NCBI GenBank assembly: GCA_964407055.1
Contig: CAYOUD010000080.1
Location: forward strand, 1 to 11,740
DNA length: 11,740 nt
Reading direction: 5' to 3'
Source: JAQIBY01 sp964407055
GTDB lineage: Bacteria > Bacteroidota > Bacteroidia > Bacteroidales > ML635J-15
Of this stretch, positions 5,729-11,740 are shown one piece after another (position 1 is the first letter of the stretch; the number at the start of each line of letters is the position of its first letter). The notes under the pieces are model-generated. The model had not been told where the DNA came from. It did not search any database and saw only the letters and a program-made list of their open reading frames with translations. The translations under genes and the position numbers were made by a program.

Positions 5729-8700
5729 ATGGATAAACTCAATATCATATTAAACGGAGAAACAGTACAGGGAATTCCCGGCGAAACAATTCTTGAACTT
5801 GCAAATCGTCACGGCATGGAAATCCCAACCCTTTGTCACGATAAAAGACTAAAACCATATTCATCATGCTATGTCTGTGTTGTCGAAGTTGCCGGACGAG
5901 GAACTCAACCATCCTGCTCAACTGAAATCGCTGAGGGAATGCAAATTAATACCGATAATCAAAAGGTATTTGATGCCCGCAAAATGGCACTCGATTTATT
6001 ATTGAGTAATCATTATGCAGATTGTGTGGCTCCCTGCAAAGAAACCTGCCCTGCCGGTGTTGATGTTCAAGGATATATTTCACTGATCGAGAAAAAACAA
6101 TACAATGACGCCATTGCTCTGATTAAGGAAGATAATCCATTGCCTGCAATTTGTGGTCGTGTATGTGTCAGACCATGTGAGGCCGCCTGTCGCAGAAACT
6201 TGCTCGATGAAGGAAATGCTGTCGGAATTGATTATTTAAAGCGTTTTGCTGCCGATCAGGATTTATTGCATTCCAATCATTATAAACCTGAAGTGGCGGA
6301 ACCTACCGGTAAAAAGGTTGCAATTATCGGAGCCGGTCCCGGCGGATTATCTGCCGCTTATTGGTTGCAACAAAAAGGACATCAATGCGATATTTTTGAA
6401 GCCAATGAACATCCCGGAGGTTGGTTGCGTTATGGCATTCCTGAGTATCGGCTTCCAAATGACTTGCTTGATAAAGAAATTGAAACCATTACCGAGTTAG
6501 GCAGCAAGATATTTACAAAACGAAAACTCGGTGATAATCTGTCTTATAAAAAAATCCGTAAGGATTATGATGCAACCATATTAACAATCGGTTCGCAGCG
6601 CGGAACACTACTCCGTGCTGAAGGGGAGGAAGCCGACGGCGTATTTAGTGGTATCGATTTCCTTCGAAATATGGAAATGACCGGACAGAAATACGATTTT
6701 TGCGGAAAAACAGTCGTAACCGTCGGTGGTGGAAATACTGCTATGGATTGCTGCCGTACTGCAATGCGTTGCGGTGCCGAACGATCCATTATTGTGTATC
6801 GCCGTACTGAAAAAGAAATGCCTGCAAATCCAATAGAAATTCACGAAACCAAAGCGGAAGGCATTGAGTATATGCTACTCACAAATCCCGTTAAGGTGAA
6901 TTCCGATGACGCCGGAAAAGTGAAATCAATGACATTAATAAAAATGGAGCTCGGCGCACCTGATGCATCCGGTAGAAGACGTCCGGTGCCGGTTGAAGGT
7001 TCCGAATATAAGTTGGAATGTGACTATATCCTTGCGGCAATCGGTCAAAAAACCGACGCGAATTTCATGGATGATATCAATACTAATTCTGACGAAGGAA
7101 AACTGGAACTCAACCGTTGGGGCGATATTGATGCCAATGAAAAAACGCTGCAAACTGGAATAAAATCTGTCTTTGCAGCAGGTGACGGAGTAACCGGTCC
7201 TGCGACAATTATTGAGGCAATTGCTCAGGCAAAAACTGCCGCTCATTCTGTCGATATGTTTTTGCGGGATGAAGAGCCGATGCCAATTCCAAAACCCTTT
7301 GTTAGTAGAAAAGATAATTTTAAAACCCAAATTTCTGAAGATTATCTTGGTCGATATCGAAAACAATTGCGTCACGAAATGCCTGTGCTTTCTGAAAATG
7401 ACAGAAAACATTTTAGAGAAGTTGAGTTGGGATATGAATCTGATCAAGTTGCAGTTGAGGAAGCCCACCGATGTTTAGAGTGCGGTTGTTCCGAATTTTT
7501 TGATTGTGATTTGCAGAGATATTCCACAGAATATCGTGTCGAACAGGAAAAATTTAGTGGTGACTTCATTGAAAAAGCGATTGATTTTTCGCATCCTTAT
7601 ATAGAAATTGATAATAATAAATGCATTTTATGTTCCCGCTGCGTGCGGATTTGTAAAGATGTTGTCGGTGCGTCGGCACTTGGGCTTGTTGAACGCGGAT
7701 TTGACACCTACGTTGCCCCTGCTATGGGAGAGTCCCTTGTGGACAGTAATTGTGAATCCTGTGGATTGTGTATTTCTGCCTGTCCGACAGGCGCAATTAC
7801 AGAAAATGCGAAATTTAAACCCGGTCCGGTAAAAACCGAAGCAATTAAAACAATCAGTCCGTTTGGATCCATTGGCGAAAGCATTCAGCTTGAACATAAA
7901 AACGGATTTGTTTTCCGTGTAAACGGAACTGAAGGCATGATTAATCCGCTAGGGAATATTGACCGATTCGCGAAATTTGCCTATAATTTTATTAATAAGA
8001 CTGATCGGATTACAAAACCATTAATCCGTCGTAAAGGCAAGTTAGAGGAAGCCAGCTGGGATGAAATTAAGCATGTTTTGCAGGAAAAATTGGATTATGA
8101 CAAACCCACTGCTTTATTTGCCGGCGGACGATTGACCAACGAGGAGCTTTTTGCCATGAAAACACTGTCAGAGCAAGTTCCAATGGTAAAATATACCGGG
8201 TCTTTCCATTTATTGCACATGGGAGAGGGGCATTTGAATGCATCTGAAATTAACATGCCGTTTGATCAATTTGACCGGGTAGAGCAAATTCTGCTTATGC
8301 ATCCGCAAATTAATATGGATGATGCAACCTTGGGTTTTATGGTTAATGAGGCAAAAACTCAACATGATGCCGAGGTGATTTTAATTACTGACCGTGAAAA
8401 TCCAAAACTGGAGCAGAAAATGAGTCGGGTAATTCGCATTTTATCTTATGATGCATTGTTCAAAGCGATCAATCACTATTTGCTGAGTCATAACTTGCAA
8501 AATGACATGTTCCTGAATCATCATTGCGATGAATTGGACGCATACAAATCTAAATTGCTGAAAGCGGATTTTTCGGCATTATGTCAACGCGCAGGGCTAT
8601 CCGAAAAAGAGATCTCAGACCTATTCAATACATATAATTTGAGTCAGCATGCCTTGATCATTACGGCAGAACGCTATCTGAATCAAGCTGCACTTGCAGA

Positions 8701-9325
8701 AGCCCGTAACTTATGTTTATTAACCGGAAAACTTGGAAAAACATCCTCTGGATTAATTAATGTCAAGGAAAAGAATAATTCGCAGGGAACTATAGATATG
8801 GGTTTGGTTTCAAATATTCAGAATGTTCGTGCTGCTTTTTATCGGAAAGAAATGAAGCAAATTTTTATTTTTGGTGAAGACCCTGTTGGAACTGCGAAAG
8901 ATAAGACAGCAGTAAAAGCTTCAATAGAATCGTCAGATTTTCTGCTTGTTCAGGATTATTTTATGAATGAAACTATTGAAATTGCTGATGTTGTGTTACC
9001 TGCAAGCTTGCCCTTTGAAATCGGAGGTAGTTTTACCAACACCCAAAAAATGATTCAGCAATTTGATGCAGGATTAAAATCTAAACTTGAAAAAAATAGT
9101 TTGCAACAGATTGCTTTTCTCGGAAACCTGTTAAGTGCGGATAAACCCGAAATTTCCGACACGGTTCATGCGCTTAATGAGCAAATGTTCCCGAAATTAA
9201 AATCGGATGCAAATCCTTATCGAATAGTCATTTCTGACGACAAAAGCTTGTCTGAATTTCATCATGCCGCAGACCTTGTTATGAAATTATTTGACGATGA
9301 GTTTGAGCATGCATTTAAATCCTAA
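5729..9325 (+). CDS. NuoG-like/GltD-like fusion: Fe-S, FAD and NADPH subunit with vestigial molybdopterin domain
   Basis: This 1198-residue chain combines several modules. (1) A NuoG-type [2Fe-2S] domain has C36, C47, C50 and C63. (2) H95-x3-C99 resembles the start of the NuoG His-Cys motif. (3) A GltD/NfnB-like module has C99/103/107 and C142/146/150/154, an FAD Rossmann motif GAGPGG (201-206), an NADPH Rossmann motif VGGGNTAMD (332-340) with YRRTEKEMPA (357-366) typical of NADPH users, and the closing FAD motif FAAGDGVTGPATI (482-494). (4) C582, C585, C587 and C593, then DLQ, resemble the end of the NuoG His-Cys motif. (5) Two [4Fe-4S] motifs: C632/635/638/642 and C675/678/681/685. (6) A molybdopterin-oxidoreductase-like domain (about 700-1130) has all cluster cysteines replaced and no catalytic Cys or Sec. 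It probably exchanges electrons between NADPH and the NuoEF-like subunits. It resembles the NADPH subunit of Stn-type transhydrogenases; that match is from memory. No frameshift is seen. Confidence 0.9.
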   Translation: MDKLNIILNGETVQGIPGETILELANRHGMEIPTLCHDKRLKPYSSCYVCVVEVAGRGTQPSCSTEIAEGMQINTDNQKVFDARKMALDLLLSNHYADCVAPCKETCPAGVDVQGYISLIEKKQYNDAIALIKEDNPLPAICGRVCVRPCEAACRRNLLDEGNAVGIDYLKRFAADQDLLHSNHYKPEVAEPTGKKVAIIGAGPGGLSAAYWLQQKGHQCDIFEANEHPGGWLRYGIPEYRLPNDLLDKEIETITELGSKIFTKRKLGDNLSYKKIRKDYDATILTIGSQRGTLLRAEGEEADGVFSGIDFLRNMEMTGQKYDFCGKTVVTVGGGNTAMDCCRTAMRCGAERSIIVYRRTEKEMPANPIEIHETKAEGIEYMLLTNPVKVNSDDAGKVKSMTLIKMELGAPDASGRRRPVPVEGSEYKLECDYILAAIGQKTDANFMDDINTNSDEGKLELNRWGDIDANEKTLQTGIKSVFAAGDGVTGPATIIEAIAQAKTAAHSVDMFLRDEEPMPIPKPFVSRKDNFKTQISEDYLGRYRKQLRHEMPVLSENDRKHFREVELGYESDQVAVEEAHRCLECGCSEFFDCDLQRYSTEYRVEQEKFSGDFIEKAIDFSHPYIEIDNNKCILCSRCVRICKDVVGASALGLVERGFDTYVAPAMGESLVDSNCESCGLCISACPTGAITENAKFKPGPVKTEAIKTISPFGSIGESIQLEHKNGFVFRVNGTEGMINPLGNIDRFAKFAYNFINKTDRITKPLIRRKGKLEEASWDEIKHVLQEKLDYDKPTALFAGGRLTNEELFAMKTLSEQVPMVKYTGSFHLLHMGEGHLNASEINMPFDQFDRVEQILLMHPQINMDDATLGFMVNEAKTQHDAEVILITDRENPKLEQKMSRVIRILSYDALFKAINHYLLSHNLQNDMFLNHHCDELDAYKSKLLKADFSALCQRAGLSEKEISDLFNTYNLSQHALIITAERYLNQAALAEARNLCLLTGKLGKTSSGLINVKEKNNSQGTIDMGLVSNIQNVRAAFYRKEMKQIFIFGEDPVGTAKDKTAVKASIESSDFLLVQDYFMNETIEIADVVLPASLPFEIGGSFTNTQKMIQQFDAGLKSKLEKNSLQQIAFLGNLLSADKPEISDTVHALNEQMFPKLKSDANPYRIVISDDKSLSEFHHAADLVMKLFDDEFEHAFKS

Positions 9326-9341
9326 ACTAATTTTTTTTCTT

Positions 9342-9797
9342 ATGAGCGAAATAAATACAATTAAAGACATTCTCAATTTTGCCATTGAGCAGGAACAGGA
9401 AGCGGTTGATTTTTATACTGAATTGGCAGCAAGGTCTTCATCAAAAGACATGAAACAAGTGTTTACGCAATTTTCCAAAGAGGAAATTGGGCATAAAGCA
9501 CGATTGACCCGCATTCGTGATGAGCAGATTTTTGATTGGAAAGATTCTGCCGTTGCAGATTTAAAATTGGCAGATTATATGACAAAGGTGGAGGCCTCCC
9601 CGAATATGGATTATCAGGATACTTTGATTTTGGCAATGAATAAGGAGAAAAATGCGTACAATCTTTACTTAAGCCTTTCGGAACGCGCACCAAGTAAAGC
9701 GCTCAAAACGGTATTTCTTTCACTTGCTAATGAAGAATCCAAACACAAATTGCGTTTCGAAAAAGAGTATGACGATTTTGTTTTGAGAGAAAATTAA
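9342..9797 (+). CDS. Ferritin-like diiron protein (rubrerythrin-type, no rubredoxin domain)
   Basis: The 151-residue four-helix protein has a complete diiron ligand set in two repeats with identical spacing: E18 (E-x2-A), E48 and H51 (E-x2-H), then E102, E132 and H135, each exactly 84 residues later. The repeats also share sequence, for example SSKDMKQVF against PSKALKTVF, so the fold arose by internal duplication, as in rubrerythrins. There is no C-terminal CxxC rubredoxin domain. Family members reduce peroxide or handle iron. The start is taken at 9342 (MSEINT), 16 bases after the fusion gene's stop; the longer frame from 9291 would overlap that gene by 35 bases and add a non-family N-terminus. 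Its position as last gene of the operon suggests an oxygen- or peroxide-protective role for the Fe-S complex; that role is inference. Confidence 0.87.
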   Translation: MSEINTIKDILNFAIEQEQEAVDFYTELAARSSSKDMKQVFTQFSKEEIGHKARLTRIRDEQIFDWKDSAVADLKLADYMTKVEASPNMDYQDTLILAMNKEKNAYNLYLSLSERAPSKALKTVFLSLANEESKHKLRFEKEYDDFVLREN

Positions 9798-9812
9798 TAA
9801 TTTGCTATCTTG
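9782..9812 (+). promoter_or_regulatory. Possible promoter for the secreted-protein locus
   Basis: TTTG (9782-9785), a 20-base spacer and TATCTTG (9806-9812) approximate the Bacteroidota promoter; the -7 box lacks one T of TAnnTTTG. It overlaps the end of the ferritin-like gene and would start a transcript near 9818, with a leader of over 100 bases that contains the hairpin at 9832-9867. Confidence 0.3.
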
Positions 9813-9831
9813 TGACATAATTACTAAGTCG

Positions 9832-9867
9832 GGTAATAATCACTTGAATTTTGGTCTGATTATTGCC
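9832..9867 (+). other. 11-bp stem-loop between the ferritin-like gene and the secreted-protein locus
   Basis: GGTAATAATCA (9832-9842) pairs with TGATTATTGCC (9857-9867) along 11 bp with one G-U, around a 14-base loop. No T-run follows immediately; the nearest, TTTTTTT, begins about 25 bases later, so it is not a classic terminator. It may protect the 3' end of the redox operon mRNA or lie in the next gene's leader. Confidence 0.45.
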
Positions 9868-9926
9868 TGATAACAGGACATTTTGGAGCCATTTTTTTAA
9901 AATAAATCTTAAAAAACGAAACAATT

Positions 9927-10052
9927 ATAAAAAAAATTACGACAATTGTGTTTTGCATAATCTTTTTTGGATTTTCCGTAAACACTTATGCACAGTTTAA
10001 TAAACTGAAAGACAAAGCAAAAAACACAACAGAAAAACAAAAAGATGCATAG
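9927..10052 (+). other. Signal-peptide-coding segment out of frame with the following ORF
   Basis: Reading from 9927 gives IKKITTIVFCIIFFGFSV, then NTYAQ: a basic start, a hydrophobic core and an Ala-Gln cleavage site, a textbook Bacteroidota Sec signal peptide. A further 19 hydrophilic, lysine-rich residues follow before a TAG at 10050-10052. The first codon is ATA rather than ATG, and no ATG, GTG or TTG start exists in this frame back to the in-frame stop at 9903. The ORF starting at 10045 is one base out of phase and has no signal peptide of its own. The simplest reading is that both pieces belonged to one gene, now split by a one-base insertion (or sequencing error) in the A-rich stretch about 10009-10050, with the start codon also lost. 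Confidence 0.6.
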
Positions 10053-10698
10053 TGACAGTTACACCGAAAAACTGATTGCCACTATTGATGCGTTTTATTC
10101 GCCAACTGTATCTGATGATATCATTGCTTCCTTGAAAAAGAAAGTAGAGCGCAGCTTTGATGAAGAAGATTGGATCGTTTATCCGACCGATTGCATGAAA
10201 GATATTGATGTGACATTGAAAACAATTGATGGGGGAAAAGCCTTCTTAACTGGTGATGATCCTGCTTTGAATGAATTCGAAAAGTCACTAATTGACCCAA
10301 AAGCGAAAATTCAGGCTTATGTTGATGGTGGTGGTTTGGAAAAACGTGCTGTTGAAGTTGAAAAACGATTGGTTGAAAAACGTCGTTTGCACGATGCCGG
10401 AATGACAGACCAATCTGTGGTTAATGTTGTCAACACAAAAATGGACGAAGCAAAATACGGAACCCCGCAACGTGTTGTTATTACAAGCAGATCATGGGAA
10501 ATTGAAGAGAATGATTACGGACAGCCCAAATTGAAGTTTGTGAGAGTTGATATCGCAACCAAAAAAGCAGATGGGAAATGTTATTATGTGAAAGGATCTG
10601 TTGCTCAGAAACATCAAAGAGGTGGAGTTTACGGTGAAAAATATCTTAATATTTATTACACAGAAGGCGAAATGAATTGCAACAATATCAATGAATAG
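10045..10698 (+). CDS. Uncharacterised protein, probably the mature part of a frameshifted secreted protein
   Basis: I do not recognise this 217-codon ORF. The product is soluble and charged, with no membrane segment. About residues 90-118 are rich in Lys, Glu and Arg (VEVEKRLVEKRRL) and could form a helix or coiled coil; the C-terminal third (about 140-207) looks like beta structure with alternating hydrophobic residues (RVVITSRSW, KLKFVRVDI, YLNIYYTEG). The listed ATG overlaps the TAG of the upstream signal-peptide segment (ATGCATAG), so reinitiation is conceivable. More likely the true gene began near 9927 and this is the shifted remainder, meaning the ATG is not the natural start. The coding region itself stays open for 650 bases and has a terminator behind it, arguing that decay, if real, is recent. 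It is probably monocistronic. Confidence 0.65.
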   Translation: MHSDSYTEKLIATIDAFYSPTVSDDIIASLKKKVERSFDEEDWIVYPTDCMKDIDVTLKTIDGGKAFLTGDDPALNEFEKSLIDPKAKIQAYVDGGGLEKRAVEVEKRLVEKRRLHDAGMTDQSVVNVVNTKMDEAKYGTPQRVVITSRSWEIEENDYGQPKLKFVRVDIATKKADGKCYYVKGSVAQKHQRGGVYGEKYLNIYYTEGEMNCNNINE

Positions 10699-10759
10699 GT
10701 CTCTTTCTTGAAATAAAAAAACCACCCACTATCGCACGAATTTTTCGTGTGGTATAAGA

Positions 10760-10808
10760 AACCTCGTTACTACAAAAATCTATTGTGCGTAGCGGGGTTC
10801 TTTATTTT
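10760..10808 (+). terminator. Intrinsic terminator
   Basis: AACCTCGTTAC (10760-10770) pairs with GTAGCGGGGTT (10789-10799) along 11 bp with three G-U pairs; inside the loop ACAA can pair with TTGT. CTTTATTTTTG follows as a U-rich tail. It ends the unrecognised ORF and separates it from lptB. Confidence 0.7.
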
Positions 10809-10845
10809 TGTTCATCACGTTTCTCATTCTATCTTTAAAATTTTT

Positions 10846-10853
10846 TACCTTTG
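10846..10853 (+). promoter_or_regulatory. -7 box upstream of lptB
   Basis: TACCTTTG matches TAnnTTTG exactly and lies directly between the terminator and lptB. No TTTG is seen at the expected -33 distance. Transcription from it would begin around 10858-10861, leaving only a few bases before the ATG at 10868. Confidence 0.5.
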
Positions 10854-10867
10854 GAAAAAATATGCAT

Positions 10868-11593
10868 ATGAAGCTTCACACCAAAAGGCTTGTCAAAAAA
10901 TACGGGAAACGAACGGTTGTTAAAGGCGTTTCTGTTGAGGTAAATCAAGGCGAAATTGTTGGACTGCTTGGTCCAAATGGTGCCGGAAAAACCACCACAT
11001 TTTACATGATGGTAGGCCTTGTTGTGCCTAATGAGGGTAAAATATTCCTTGATGACAGAGACATTACTCGTTATCCGATTTACAAACGTGCACGGCTTGG
11101 TATCGGGTATCTTGCTCAGGAAGCTTCTATATTTCGGAAAATGAGTGTTGAGGATAATTTACGTGCAGTATTGCAAATGACAAAGCTTTCAAAACACGAT
11201 CAAATTGCAAAAACAAATAAATTAATTTCAGAATTTGGCTTGGAGCGCATCCGAAAATCAAAAGGCTTTCAATTGTCTGGTGGCGAACGTCGTCGTACTG
11301 AAATTGCTCGTGCGTTAGCGCTTGATCCCGCCTTTATACTTTTAGATGAGCCATTTGCAGGTGTGGATCCTATCGCCGTTGAGGATATTCAGAAAATAGT
11401 TGGCGAATTGCAGCATCGAAACATCGGGATTTTAATTACCGACCACAATGTCCACGAAACACTTTCCATTACCAATCGCGCTTATTTATTGTTTGAGGGA
11501 AATATTCTGAAATCCGGTACAGCTCAAGAACTTTCAGAAGATGAGCAGGTAAGAAAAGTCTATCTCGGCGAAAACTTTAAGTTGAGAGATTAA
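10868..11593 (+). CDS. lptB: LPS export ABC transporter ATP-binding protein LptB
   Basis: LptB is the cytoplasmic ATPase of the LptB2FG transporter, which extracts lipopolysaccharide from the inner membrane and drives it over the LptA bridge to LptDE. From the ATG at 10868 the protein has 241 residues, the usual LptB length. Motifs: Walker A GPNGAGKTT (35-43), Q-loop Q84, signature LSGGE (136-140), Walker B FILLDEP (157-163, catalytic E161) and H-loop H193 in TDHNVHETL. The run LLDEPFAGVDPIAV and the TDHNV segment are characteristic of LptB rather than other ABC ATPases. The start was moved from 10808: the 20 extra residues are hydrophobic, span the promoter-like box and do not belong to the family. 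ATG at 10862 is a near alternative. No lptF, lptG, lptA or lptC gene is adjacent. Confidence 0.93.
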   Translation: MKLHTKRLVKKYGKRTVVKGVSVEVNQGEIVGLLGPNGAGKTTTFYMMVGLVVPNEGKIFLDDRDITRYPIYKRARLGIGYLAQEASIFRKMSVEDNLRAVLQMTKLSKHDQIAKTNKLISEFGLERIRKSKGFQLSGGERRRTEIARALALDPAFILLDEPFAGVDPIAVEDIQKIVGELQHRNIGILITDHNVHETLSITNRAYLLFEGNILKSGTAQELSEDEQVRKVYLGENFKLRD

Positions 11594-11594
11594 T

Positions 11595-11613
11595 AGATAA
11601 ATAATGTTTATCT
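11595..11613 (+). terminator. Small AT-rich hairpin after lptB, possible weak terminator
   Basis: AGATAAA (11595-11601) pairs with TTTATCT (11607-11613) around a five-base loop, starting just after the lptB stop. Only GTATTTC follows, so there is no good U-tract and the stem has few G-C pairs. The remaining sequence to the window end holds no gene that I can support. Confidence 0.3.
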
Positions 11614-11719
11614 GTATTTCGGCTTAAAAACGCTACATCTAACTTTTTGCGGTGATTTTTTTGGGGTATTCTCTTCACTTATGTACAACAGATTGCATAA
11701 CCCGCATTATTCATGCGAT

Positions 11720-11727
11720 TAGCTTTG
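11720..11727 (+). promoter_or_regulatory. Possible -7 box for a gene beyond the right edge
   Basis: TAGCTTTG matches TAnnTTTG exactly. A TTG at 11693-11695 is upstream with a 24-base gap, slightly longer than usual. The gene it might serve would lie outside the window. Confidence 0.3.
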
Positions 11728-11740
11728 TGTAGATACAAGG

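Noticed and set aside
5729..9325. Functional NAD(P)-dependent formate dehydrogenase
   Set aside because: The molybdopterin-type domain lacks all cluster cysteines and shows no catalytic Cys or in-frame TGA for selenocysteine, so formate oxidation is not supported.
3382..9325. [FeFe]-hydrogenase operon
   Set aside because: The NuoE/NuoF-like genes fit HydC/HydB, but no protein in the window has H-cluster motifs such as TSCCP or the C-terminal ExxMxCxGGC signature.
5729..9325. Glutamate synthase small subunit
   Set aside because: Only the central module is GltD-like. There is no glutamate synthase large subunit nearby, and the flanking Fe-S domains are of the NuoG type.
9291..9341. Upstream ATG for the ferritin-like protein
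   Set aside because: It would overlap the preceding gene by 35 bases and add residues that do not match the ferritin-like helix; ATG at 9342 begins the family domain.
10009..10052. Programmed ribosomal frameshift joining the signal peptide to the 217-codon ORF
   Set aside because: A +1 shift would be required, no recognisable +1 slip site or stimulatory structure is seen, and the signal-peptide frame also lacks a normal start codon, so mutation or sequence error is simpler.
10735..10749. Hairpin CACGAA/TTCGTG as a terminator
   Set aside because: The stem is only six base pairs with a three-base loop and no T-run follows; the stronger hairpin at 10760-10799 with a T-rich tail is the better terminator.
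1..11740. CRISPR array, tRNA/rRNA, transposase or prophage genes
   Set aside because: No spaced direct repeats, cloverleaf-like sequence, rRNA-like block or mobile-element protein was found when reading both strands by eye.

Overview
The window looks like chromosomal DNA of an anaerobic member of the Bacteroidota. It is AT-rich. Start codons rarely have a clear Shine-Dalgarno sequence. Several upstream regions carry the TAnnTTTG -7 box typical of that phylum; the best case is TTTG-N19-TAATTTTG in front of manA. A secreted-protein remnant has the Ala|Gln signal-peptidase site common there, and the LptB at the right end implies an outer membrane with LPS or LOS.

Layout. Positions 1-361 (minus) hold the N-terminal part of a multi-pass membrane protein of the LPG-synthase-TM/UPF0104 flippase-like family, cut by the left edge; a 26-codon leader ORF may overlap its start. 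Positions 439-901 hold no convincing gene but contain a nested imperfect inverted repeat (about 710-847). A minus-strand pair follows: uridine kinase (udk), then a DEDDy 3'-5' exonuclease. manA (class I mannose-6-phosphate isomerase) diverges from udk over a 60-bp promoter region.

The centre (3382-9797) is a tight plus-strand operon: a NuoE/HydC-like [2Fe-2S] subunit, a NuoF/HydB-like flavoprotein with extra ferredoxin domains, a 1198-residue fusion, and a small diiron ferritin-like protein. The fusion is a NuoG-like chain with a GltD/NfnB-like FAD-NADPH module set inside the His-Cys iron-sulfur region, ending in a molybdopterin-type domain that has lost its cluster cysteines. Together the first three look like a soluble flavin-based electron-bifurcating transhydrogenase that could link NADH, NADPH and ferredoxin, closest in concept to the Sporomusa-type Nfn (Stn) complex. 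No hydrogenase or functional formate dehydrogenase active site is encoded here.

The right part has an unrecognised 217-codon ORF whose signal-peptide segment lies just upstream in a different frame and without an ATG, so the gene is probably frameshifted or decayed. A strong intrinsic terminator follows, then lptB, then about 150 bp of non-coding sequence with a possible promoter for a gene beyond the window. No RNA gene, CRISPR array, transposase or prophage gene was seen.
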